NCBI RefSeq assembly: GCF_001039355.2
Contig: NW_019775871.1
Coordinates: 7,596-59,837 of the forward strand
Direction of reading: 5' to 3'
Source of the DNA: Lingula anatina
Lineage: Eukaryota; Brachiopoda; Lingulata; Lingulida; Lingulidae
DNA: 52,242 bases
The notes beneath the pieces were generated by a model, which made no database searches, was not told the DNA's origin, and saw nothing but the letters and a program-made list of their open reading frames with translations. The position numbers and the translations under genes were made by a program. Positions 12,389 through 23,400 of the stretch are shown here, in pieces (within the stretch, counting starts at the first letter, position 1; the number at the start of each line of letters is the position of its first letter).

Positions 12389-13085
12389 ACACACACACAC
12401 ACACACACACAGACAGTACACAGGAATGAGTGTAATTTAGCGAAAATATGGCGTGAGGTCCAGGAGGGCTGCCTAGTCCAATCATATTTTTGGCTCCCCA
12501 AAAAAGTCGGAAATTCGCAAATAGTCGGAAAATTCTCATCCCTGAATTTATATATATCGACTTGCAGTATAACCGTGGGTATAGGTGGTCTTTAAAATAC
12601 TACACGGAATAAGCGATTGTTTTAAATCTTAGAAATCTTTAATCTTAGAAATAAATGAGATCGATATCCAAGATCCAATATTAAAAATCTTCACAGCTGA
12701 TAAACAGTGTACGAATTTTCAGATTTCATTGTACTTATGCTGAGTTAACTAATAACATTTCATTTTGCAACTCATAAGAATCGAAATATAGGTGAAGGGC
12801 TAACTACTTTTCGCTCTTATTTCTTAGGGTGCAGGCAACTCTGCCCAGGGTTTAGCCAACGGTGTGATATTCTGCGCCATCAGCAACCGTGTGAGAAGTC
12901 GAGTGAGACAAATCTGCTGCAGTGCCACGAACTGTACATGTACAAACTGCTGCGGTGAAAACATTGAATTGCAGGATCGCTCAGAATCTTTCAGAAACCT
13001 CAGCAATACAAATAAAGGTGTCTTGGATCAACTATTTACCGTTCCTCAGCAAGAAACTGCTGTTATGAAAGGTGTATATCACTGA
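10712..13085 (+). CDS. GPR157-like: GPR157-like seven-transmembrane receptor, copy 2
   Basis: Four exons join into 411 codons: 10712-11228, 11570-11805, 12123-12347 and 12828-13085, with the same phases (1, 0, 0) as copy 1. The N-terminus has several N-glycosylation sequons (NSS, NIT, NST). Conserved GPR157 blocks are WTYLVLEDVRTTSRKLL after TM1, THVICWGVP in TM4, a LTLKGTEIL block at TM5, IGVRIWGTLRMI in TM6, and GNSAQGLANGVIFCAISNRV in TM7. The tail is cysteine-rich (CCSATNCTCTNCC), a likely palmitoylation cluster, as in mammalian GPR157. The exon 3 donor (GAG|GTCTCT) is the first GT of a CT microsatellite, which is unusual. The protein is longer than copy 1 at the N-terminus, in extracellular loop 1 and at the C-terminus. 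Confidence 0.87.
11936..12053. mobile_element. Foldback/MITE-like element in intron 2 of receptor copy 2
   Basis: About 118 bp whose ends are imperfect inverted repeats of about 36 bp: CCGCCCTTACGAAAAAGTCC on the left against CCGCCCTAACCAAAAAGTCT read inward from the right. The middle is built from CCTATAAGAT/CTTATAGG palindromic units. No clear target duplication was found. Confidence 0.65.
12348..12412. repeat. Compound (CT)n(CA)n microsatellite at a splice donor
   Basis: About 19 CT units are followed directly by about 12 CA units. The first GT before the CT run is the predicted 5' splice site of receptor copy 2 exon 3, so repeat length changes directly alter intron position +3 onward. 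Confidence 0.9.
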
Positions 13086-14233
13086 TATTTAAAGAGCAGT
13101 GGTACCTGAAAATATCGAATTGCCAGGGTGCAACATGGTTTAACTTCAGTCATACTCCCAGTTTAAAGTGACCTTGCGACAGGTCGCAAACAGCTTTAGT
13201 GTGATGATTTGTACTTGATAACCTATCTTGGGTTGGCTGATATGGAATGATAAATGTACTTGCTGCACCAAGTATGTTGCTAAACATTAAAAAGTGACTA
13301 ATTTCAGTCATATCATTTATTTCTTCAGATCTTCCATGATGTTCTTAAGAAATAAAACTTCAATAAAGGCATCATAAATGTTAATTAAGTTAATTCAATT
13401 ACATATTTTACAATTAAATTAATGCAAAATGAGATCAGTTTGAAAAAAAAAAACATTTCCATTTAAAATCACTTTGTTCAAAATCTTAAAGAAAATTTTA
13501 TCAAATTTAAATTGCTATTTCAACTGAACTGGAAATTTTTAAGCAATATGACAAAAAATTCATTAACTTGGTGGATTTTCTAATAACACTTTTTACAAAG
13601 AACTTACAGCTTTAATCAATTTCTGTACACATATTGTAATACATTATAATTGCTTTTAATAAATGTCTTTATAAATAATTCTTTATAAAAATTAAAAAAC
13701 AACTAAAAACACACTTTCTGTAACTGTCTATCATACTGCATTTGTCCTTAGTGTGGCCCAAAACAGAAATGAGCAATCAAACACTATTTGAAAACTAACC
13801 CGTGGGAGACTGTTATAGTAGACCGATTGCTTGCTCCTGACTTCCCGAGTTAAATGGTCAGCACAATGACAAGGTGATTGGTCTCACCTACCAATAACTC
13901 TGGAACCCCAGGATGACTGAGATTTCTCATCATATTCAAATCACAGTTTTATGATTTAGTCTTTAAAATGTTTAATTTAAACCAATACTGTTTATAGCTT
14001 GTTATTGTTGTGCATCCATGCTAAATCTCATAAATTTTGAATAGTGTGCAAAAAACACTGAATGTCACAATATAAATCATGTCAGCAGATCTGCATTTAA
14101 AATAAATAGAGGTAGTCATCTCAAGGACATCCACAAACGGATGAAAAATTGCACATACTTTAAAAACTAAGTTAATCACTACTTCACGATTAACAACAGT
14201 TCAAATAAAATCAATATATATATAACAAACGTC
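13086..14233. other. Convergent 3' untranslated region
   Basis: AATAAA motifs on the plus strand (13351 and 13362) suit the second receptor gene. A TTTATT at 13316-13321 (AATAAA on the minus strand) could serve PIF1. The two transcripts may therefore overlap tail to tail. No coding block is seen. Confidence 0.5.
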
Positions 14234-17200
14234 TTACATAAAATCATCCACCTTTGCTTGGAGCACTCTCTGATGCAGCTGAATATTACGATAAAATGTC
14301 AACACCTCTGGGTTGGCCCTAACACAGTCCTTTTCAAAGTCAAGCACTCGTAGTCCCTGGAGACTCTTAGCTCTGGACAGGGCCACATAAGCTTGTCCAC
14401 TCTCAAATACTCGTGATAGTGACATCTCCACACAGTCCAGTGTCATACCCTGAAATTATAAAAACATTGCTCAAATGCTGATGGGTAAAAATATGGAAGA
14501 ACATTGCTGAATTTACAGGGTCATATATTTGTTATTTGGAAAAGCAAATTATACACTGTAGTGGTGGGTATCGATCTTTCTTTAATGCACAAAAATCAAC
14601 TTCATACTATTTCAAAAATGTTTTCAAAAGTGAAGATCTTAAATATATGTAAACACAGATTATAAAAAATGGAAATAAAGGAACAAATAAGTCTGTTAGA
14701 TTAAGAGGTCTTCTGGAGTCATCAGTTTTCTATAAGTGATTGACCTTCCCTGCAACAGTTATCCAACCCCAGAGACTGACTTATCTTTCAACTGACCTGA
14801 CTTTTATGTATAGATATTGCCCATGCTAACTGTAATGGCAACTGTCTCCTGGTTAGGTGCATGCCACCACTAGCTTTCACAGTCCAGCGTTCAAATCTCA
14901 CAGTAGTCTCAACACCTCCAATGAACTTAACGACAGGGAGACCTGGAATTAACAGTGACAATCAAAATTTTGAAACGACACAGAATTTTATCATTTAGAA
15001 ACATTTAAAGTAAAGACATTTATCCCTTAATTGTTGAAAAATGGTACACACACTGCTAAGAATAAAACTCCAAAACAGTTAACTAAAGTTTAGTGTATGA
15101 ATGTTCTTCAAGTATACTATTATAGTTTTAAACAATGCAAAATACATTCACCATCAAAATTTTTCAATGGTCAACTATAATCTATTAAGATAATCAACAG
15201 TGACAGAATATTTAAGCACTGATGAAACCCTTTGCCCAAGAGCTTTACCTTGGTGTTCATTGTTAAAGCCAGTCACGACTCCTCTTGCACCATTCACTAG
15301 ACCTCTCTGAGCATCCAAGTTCTTCAGGAGCATCACCTATATTATAAATGTACATCATGTATAGTTGATGACAGAATTGTGCTGTACTCATGATAAGATG
15401 ACAAGAGTAAGATAAAAGTAAAGAGACCCAAATTGTGGACAACTTTTGATATGTCATTTCATCTTGCACCATCACTGGTATCACAAGGTATTGAGGAAGA
15501 GATATGTATTCACAACTCTTTACCTGTGCCCCCATCTTCAACTCTAGTCTAGCCCCAACTGGACACAGTGTGTTCAGAAGCCCCTGAGAGGCTTGGTCAC
15601 TATCTGATGACTGATATGCATACACCTCCCCTATAGAGAAAAAGAATATGTGTGAAAAGAAAGTTCTAAAACAAGAAATCCCTGGATCATGTCCTATCAT
15701 ATCAGCCATGATGACACAAAGCAAAACCTTCATCAAATACTCTTTAGAGTATGCATTTAAAAAGACACTGGTAATACTGACATCTTAAAATGCAAAATTA
15801 ACTTTTCTATTGTACTCATCTGCAGGTTCATTACCCTTAAGCCTGTCCAAGTGCATCTGATTAATGTGACCCACATCCTCCTTGTGAGTACAAAGCCTTG
15901 TGGCCTGGATGCCATCTTTGTCCAAGACATGTTTGCTTGTGGCATGCAGGGTCTTCTCTACAAACTCTGGACACCTGAGGGATTTATTTATAAATAAATC
16001 ATAGGTTTTGTGATGTAATTAAACAATTATTACCAAATATTCATGAGCAAAGCACTGTGAAAAGATTGAAAACACACCAGAATGTTTACAACAGGCTAAA
16101 ACAAAAAAGATAAAACAATGTTTTATTGAAGAAAAAGACAAAGAAACAAAAAAGAAGGAAATATTCATGGCTTGATTTACTAGCAAAATACAGAAAATCT
16201 ACCAATCAAAAATCCATTTTTGTCATACCTTCCTTGTCTTACTTCCTGAAGAATTTCCACGAATTTTTTGTCTGACTGCCTCATAACTTGCCGCAGTTCC
16301 ATATTCACAGAAATGCATTTGTGCCAGGCTCTTGACTGAAAAATAATTATTTTATAAAAATAAAAGTATAAGTATAAAAGTATAAAGTATAAAAAAAAAA
16401 TATAAGTCTGAGAAACATGACAATAGATAAATTTAATGAAAAATGGAAAAAGCTGCAGCCTCTCTTCCTGGACTGATATCTTCTATCTGCGTATGTTCCC
16501 CTGCCGATATATTTGATAGTAAAACACATATTTGTTTTTATCTGTATTAGATCATATTATTTATTAAGTATTATTAAGTATTTTACTATTAGGTTATCAA
16601 TATATCGTTGTTGACATATATTTTAAATGACACAGTACCTATATATATATATATATATATTGCAAATGTCGGAGTGTCTCTTTGTGAGTGAGTGAGTGAG
16701 AGAGTGAGTGTAATTTTTATTTAGTTATTTACCAATTTTGTATTTTTTGTTGAGATCTGTACTTATTTGAGATATGCAATAAAAAAAAATAATTAAATAA
16801 AAAAATAAAAATAAAAGTATTTAACTCATTTACTATAAAGCAAATAAGTTTTTACACTTCACATTTTAGCATCATTTTAAGATATCATTTTTAAGTATAC
16901 AAAGTATTTGAAAAATACCTGAAAACAGAAATTCTTCTTTTCTTGCCCCTTGGTCACAGGAGGTAGCTGTAAGAAGTCTCCACACAATATAAGCTGAATT
17001 CCCCCAAATGGCTCATTGCTCTTCTTCATAACTCTGAAATTTCATAACATAAGAAATGAAACAAACTTTTGCAAAAACTGTGTCAAACCAAGCCAAATGT
17101 AACCAAATGTGCAATGTGATGTATATTACTTAAGGTAGTTCATGTTTTCACTAAAATGTGACCTAATTCCTGAAGTCTATATTATATATCATGTAAATCC

Positions 17201-19359
17201 ACACATTAGATGTACTGGGATTAAGGGGTATGTGGTACGATCCTAGCCCTGAGACTGATGAAGCCTAGCAAGTGCATATGTATTTAATGTGCTAAATATC
17301 AATATGTAACTGTATTATAGCATTATGGTATCAAAACTAAGTCAGTATGAAACCCAGTTATCTACAAGTCTAAAACTAAACCATACCAGCAGCTGTTTGT
17401 GGCATGCAAAATTTCACAAAACTGATGATGTTTAAATGTTACCTAGCTACAGTCTCCAGCTTTGAGAAGAATTCCCCATCTACCATTGATACTTCATCTA
17501 TGATAAGGTGATTGCACTGCCTCCACTGTTTGGCTATCACAGGTCTGTTGGCTAGTTCAACACACTGCTCAATGGGGGCTTTCCCTGAACCAATGCCTGA
17601 AAGACCATGATTTTGATAAAATGCACAGTTGTCTTAAAAAGATGTTAAATCTGTTTGGTATTTAGTCTTAGGTGACCTAGCTTTCAGTGGACTGATATTG
17701 ACTCTCCTTTAACCATCTTCCTGAAAACAAAATGTTTCCTTTTAAGAGAAGTGAGATTCCAAAAGACAAGACTGTCTCAGGGCAATCTTGGCATCTATTC
17801 TTTCATGACAAATATTTCAACTTTATATGAATTATATAAATTATAGTATTTTTTCCAAAACAGATAAGTTTATTAATAATTGAATGACACCAAAGATGAA
17901 TGGATCTGTACTCTGTAAGAGTTTTTAAATATTTAACAAAAGTATTAGATATTATGAACTGACAATCAAGAATATGACTACTCATATCAATTCTATGAGG
18001 TAAAGAATATAAATGGCTTGTTCCATACCTGCAAAAGAATGCAGTGTTGTTCCTCCAATGTGACAAGCTGCTAAACCAGTGCTAGCTGTGGCATATGTGT
18101 GGTGTGGTGGGAGAGCGCCTGCAGAATAATAAATGTTTAAAATAAATAATAAATAATTAAATAAATGTGAACAAAGTACATGATTTGGTGTTATTATAGC
18201 AAACATGAAAATTCTAATTGTATGACTGGAATATGGATATGAATTTCAAAACCATCACACATTTCCTTTACAAACTGGATTGCCTGAAAAGTGCCTTTTC
18301 CCCCCACTAAGATCATCTTTATCTTTAAACAATTTGATTAGTCTCAACATTTTAGTGTTTAATTCAAATCATCGAAGCTTAATAAAATCTAATACAAGTG
18401 TCATTTTATTTACCAATTATCCTTCTCAGCAAGTATGATTTTCCTGTTCCAGCACTTCCAGTAAAGAATATACTCCTCCCTCCCAGCACTGTTCTCAATA
18501 CTTTAGTTTGATCAGCCGTTAGTTTGGTTCCCTGAGGAGGCAAAGGTCTGCCAGGCTGACCTATATCTAGTTTGGCTACCTTAGAATTCTGGAATTTAAA
18601 TGAAAGATGAGGTGCTTTATAATGATGATAACAAAATCTTAGAGAAAGATGTAATAAAAAGAAATGCCTGCATTTTATTATAACTACAAATTGAATACAT
18701 TTCTATTTCTTTTAATTTTATATGCAGTAATTATGTCACTTAAATCAAATGATGGATACTAACTGCAGCTAAAAAAGATATTACAACAATATTTGACAAA
18801 ATGTGAAAATTAGGGCATACAACTACTATACCTTTGGCTGCAAATTTTCCTTTTCTGCTGCTGCTTCCTGTCTTTTTCTTTTCAGGTTTAAAGTTGAGGA
18901 TTGATTGGCCTGCTTTGTGCGGATATTATGAACAGTTTGAACATCTTTCATGCTGAGTGGGCTAATCTCTTGAAAAGTTCTTGGTAGTTCTGACAAAAAT
19001 CGTTTTCGTTCCCCAACAATCCCAGTGTGTTTCAAGCATTCATATTTTGTAGAAAGACACCTAAGAAACATTTTCAGTCTGTCAGGTGGACTGTTGGACA
19101 ACAGGAATCTTATCCTCTTATCAAGAACCATAATAGTTGCTTTTCCTTCTTTTGCAAACTTGTGGTGCACTTTAAACTGTTTCATGATGTATTTATTGTC
19201 TGTCTTGCCAAGTGCGACTTTTAAAACAATATCCTGGAATTCATTTCTACCCAGAATGAGAGTGGCATTTTTGTGAAGACTTTTTGTGATGACTTCTCCT
19301 GAAGCAGACAAGTGTTCCATACATACAGTGCAAACTAATTCTCCATGGTTGTCCTCCAT
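14234..19359 (-). CDS. PIF1: PIF1 5'-to-3' DNA helicase
   Basis: Eleven exons, listed 5' to 3' on the minus strand, join into 621 codons with GT-AG junctions and consistent phases: 19359-18832, 18588-18414, 18118-18029, 17596-17443, 17033-16919, 16335-16229, 15974-15835, 15630-15524, 15336-15249, 14942-14797 and 14449-14234. Human PIF1 is 641 aa. Residues 1-176 match the PIF1 N-terminal (PINT) region. Helicase motifs follow in order: Walker A GSAGTGKS (about 220-227), [10 protein letters not shown], Walker B IIDEVSM (about 296-302), [26 protein letters not shown] and [18 protein letters not shown] (about 571-588). The family unwinds DNA including G-quadruplexes, in nucleus and mitochondria. 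The ATG at 19359 is the first in the conserved frame. It is one complete orthologous gene, not a Helitron helicase, because introns and the N-terminal domain are intact. Confidence 0.95.
16640..16709. repeat. (TA)n and (GAGT)n simple repeats in a PIF1 intron
   Basis: About 10 TA units at 16640-16661, then GTGAGTGAGTGAGTGAGAGA-type repeats at about 16684-16709. Both lie in the intron between PIF1 coding exons 5 and 6. Confidence 0.9.
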
Positions 19360-20080
19360 TTCTCCAAAAGCCAAGTGTTGTTTCCGAAACCTGAAAATGT
19401 TATGAAAATTGAGACATCTATGAAGGGAAAAAAAATGGTGTTTTTATGATAAACCATTTTTTTTTTAATTTTGTGGTATAAAACCCCACCAAGTTTGTAA
19501 GAAAATGTAAAAATTTAATGAAAGAGTAAATTTTGAATAAACAACAGTTATTTAATAATACTTTTCATTTCAAACATCAAGTAATTTACTCTTTGATTCC
19601 TACCAATGGCAATGTTAACTAAAACGAGTCTCAAATCAATAGGAAATCCATAGGATATAAATAATTTTATTTATATCATTTTAAGTCCGACTCAATCCTG
19701 TATACAGTAGATTCTGGATATGTTTAAAGGTACTCTCTCAGGATTTATCTGCCCGTGTAGAACGCCATTAATGTCTCCCTTTAATTTCCAAAAGGAATTA
19801 TCGCCGCCAGGTACTTTTATAATGCGGGATTTTATAGTTTTCAAGGTCTGAATTGGAAAAGATTCTTTGTTTTGCAGTATATGTAGACAAGGAAATGTGA
19901 GTTTGGGAAATTTTCAAACGCCTACAATATACAACTTCCCACTTCCAGCTCTATCAGTGCAGTCTGTGGGCTCCTCCGGCTCCTCGGCTCGAGGCAGCTT
20001 GTTTAGAATCGACAGATGTCACAGTGATATCACACAATCCATTACAATTAATCATGTACTATTATAATCTTGCACTTACC
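19360..20080 (-). other. PIF1: Probable PIF1 5' UTR with an intron
   Basis: On the minus strand a consensus acceptor (TTTTCAG at 19397-19391) precedes the PIF1 start codon by about 30 bases. A consensus donor (AAG|GTAAGT) lies at 20080/20079. Together they define a likely 5' UTR intron of about 690 bp and place the first, non-coding exon just upstream of 20080. This is inferred from splice motifs only. Confidence 0.5.
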
Positions 20081-20477
20081 TTGGTATTTATCTAGATATA
20101 TCTTAAGTGTAAGTTATGGACCACTCTTATTCCATGAAAAATAAAGATAATAGGTGTCGACGGCTTGTTTTGCCCAAATAAATTTGTTCCATTTAAATCT
20201 ACCTCTCTTTCAAAGCGAGGCTTGGGTTGACAAAGAGGGACTAAATTCAAAGTTTATGCTCATTTTCTATTCTGTGAGAAACAAAACAAGCTGTTTATAA
20301 TACATTTGTATATCGTTCATGTATTTATTTAGCTTTGAAACAAACCGGAAGTCTAACGATAGGTTTATTGGCAAAATTGACCATTTTCTCTTCTTTGTTT
20401 CGCCACTTGAAGTGCAAAGGTCAAATTGGCGATAGGAGGCGTCAGAGTGCAAGGACCGTGCTGTCGAAGTGTCCAAA
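20081..20477. promoter_or_regulatory. Bidirectional promoter region, PIF1 / MFSD1
   Basis: The inferred non-coding first exon of PIF1 (minus strand) and the start codon of MFSD1 (plus strand) are less than 400 bases apart. Both transcription starts must lie in this interval. I see no convincing TATA box for either gene. Confidence 0.55.
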
Positions 20478-23400
20478 ATGGGCTTGAGAGCCACAGATTG
20501 TAAGTCTACACTTAATTTAGACTAAAGAAAGATATAAAAAGGTTTGCCTCAGATTCAACAGACTTCATGGTGGTCATTTTTGGACTCATTTTTGACAAAA
20601 TGAGTGCGCGACGTCTCAAAGCTTGGTAAAGACGGTAGAGTACAGTACTAACGTTCACAGAAATAACTTGGAACTTGAAAGTTCAACGCAGCAGCAATCC
20701 CACATGTTTTTGTTGATCTAATTTCTAAACATCATCATAAGAAAGGATGGTATTTCAGACTGAACTCGGATCAAACTGACATTAGATATGTGTAGTGGTT
20801 CAGGGAAGAGGGTCGTCACTTGACTCAGAGTCACTTTAATTGCCCTCAATTTGTAGTCCTGTGACTGAGTTGCACTTCACCCGATTATTTATTATATCAA
20901 GAACAAGGAGGAATTCTATTTGGCAATATATATTTACAAGAGAGTCTCCATTTTCTGACAACTACTAGATTTCAATTTGTATGCACAACAAAGGTGAAGC
21001 CAAGTGTACTGGAACCGTACAACAGTACATGTACATGTGTTACACGTGCACACGCACACGCACACACACACACACACACACAAAAAAAAAAAAAAAATAG
21101 TACAACATGTAGTATGTTGTCCAGAAGTATATCTTGAACATATAATGATACTCAATTATTGCTAATGCCGTGCATGATTCAGCACTGTTTTACCTTATAA
21201 GGCAAAATGTTATATTTTGCCCTTGTGAGTTTTTTTTTTCCAATTAACTTGACATTAACCATTGATTTGACCAATATTTCTCAACAATTTTGGTCAGTCT
21301 CATTCAAAAGAGGATAATACAGTAAGAATATGCTATGGTAAACCAAGCAAGTGCTATTATGCTCAAGAAGGCCCTTGCCAAGTTACTATTTCTCTGTGAC
21401 TACTAGTTTTTCAATCATTTTAGGTGGCTACAGGTTCTTGGTGTTGTTTTTCAACTGTCTGCTGACTTTTGGGAGTTATTTCTGCTTTGACATGCCCAGT
21501 GTGCTGCAGCCATTGTTTACAGGGGTATGTTCATGACCAGAGTCTTGTAATATAAAATATGTTATTTATACCGCTATTTACATTTTCCTTTACCAGATTC
21601 ATAGGTAAATAGCTTTGTGTTGTGATATAGTTCAAACCATATTGGGTCTTAAAAGCAAGATCATTAGTGTTCCTTATAATTACTTCTTTTACCTCTTGGA
21701 AGTATATTTAAACATAAAACTTAATGACCCCCCCCCCTTTTTTTTTGTGCGCTAAGGTTTTTACAAATAAGTTCCTTGAATTTAAATTTGACATATATTT
21801 TAAGAAAGTAATTAAGTTTGAAGTATATTGTTTAATTTGGCAGACAATTTGTTTACAGAGCACATTTTGTAACACCACTAACAGTTCAGTCAACCACACA
21901 GCAGAGAATCAAACATGTTGCCAGGATTGCCTTGGAATGAATGCTGACCAGTACAACCTTCTATATGCCATCTATGCTTGGACGTGAGTATTATAGGATT
22001 TCTTTTCCTGAACATAACCACAAGAAGGTGTTAGATGAGGAACTTTGAATTAGCCTGAGTGCTAATAACTCTTATTGTGTTTTTCTTTCTGTTTCTCTTT
22101 GATAAAAAGCAAATTTTCATTTTCTGTAAATTGATTCATTGAATTATAAATTTTCATATTTGATTTTTCCTCTTTTTAGTAATGCAGTAATTGTACTAGG
22201 AGCTGGTTTTCTAATTGACAAGCTAGGGAATAGAGGTATGAATAGTGTATGGTAGAGTAGTAATAAATTATCCTGTTTTAACACAGAAAAACAATTATTT
22301 TTACAATATAAACATAAAAAAGCACTTATGTGTACATTTACATGAAAGCAAAAAGGATTAATAGAAATGTATTTGTTTAAAAAAAAGCAGTAAGTAAACA
22401 GAAAATAAGTGCAGGCTTCTAGATCTCAAAATAATAACAAAAACTGCTAGTACTAATTCTTACCAAATTTGTTGACTGAGAAATAACTTAAGCTTTTCTT
22501 TTCATTCCAGTTGGAGTTTTCTTGTTTTCATCTCTCTGCGTCCTTGGTTCCTCAACATTTGCAGCTGGGGTCTTTCTCCGAGGCACACCTTACCTGCTGC
22601 CACTGATGCTCATTGGACGGTTGCTATTTGGAGCAGGCAATGGATCTCTTACAAGTAAAAGGCCTTACTTTCTATCTACACTAACAATTATTTATTTTTG
22701 AAATACCTCGTGTGCTTTTAGTCAGGAACATCAGTCTTTGGATTCAGGTGATTTTATGATGACCTGATCACATTTTAATGATTTAAATGAAAAATTCAAA
22801 TATTAAGTTTTTATCTCTGATTACAAATTGTCCAAAAACATTATGCAAAATTTAAAAAATAACTATCAAAGAAATCAAGAAATAAAAGGTTCATGAAGGT
22901 CGTGTGTTAGTGTTATTAAAGGGGACCAAGTTTATAACATGCTTATTTTTATCCATAAGTTAACATGCACATGCATAGGAATGCATGCATCTCTTTATGT
23001 GGGATTCATTTACAAGGTTTGATATTATATATTTGTTTTACCTCTGTTGCAATAAATCATATGACCTTGACTGGATGAATACTTCTCATTATTATCTTTT
23101 CCTTTCTTTCTTTTCAAGTTGTTCAGAATCGTATCACAGCATTTTGGTTCAAGGACAAGGAGTTAGCACTGGCCTTTGGTTTCACTCTTGCCTTCTCAAG
23201 GCTTGGAAGTGTCTTGAACTTCTTCCTCACACCCAATTTTGCCAAGGCTTTTGGTCTTACCTGGACTTTGTGGGGTGGTATGTATGTGTGGGTCTGCACC
23301 TAGTTAAATGTGATAATTTACAGAGATGGAAAGGGGAACATAATGATTACGTATACATATTATAATAGAAATGAAACACTAATGTAGACGCATTAGTTGT

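Noticed and set aside
12105-12595. Overlapping open frames rich in Ser-Leu, Arg-Glu or Thr-His around the microsatellite
   Set aside because: They are translations of the CT/CA repeat. Only 12123-12347 is part of a real exon.
15263-15736. 157-codon minus-strand open frame taken as one protein
   Set aside because: Only 15524-15630 and 15249-15336 are PIF1 exons; the rest is intron read through by chance.
14234-19359. Helicase as part of a Helitron transposon
   Set aside because: The gene has 11 coding exons, an intact PIF1 N-terminal domain and normal length, and no Rep domain. It is the cellular helicase.
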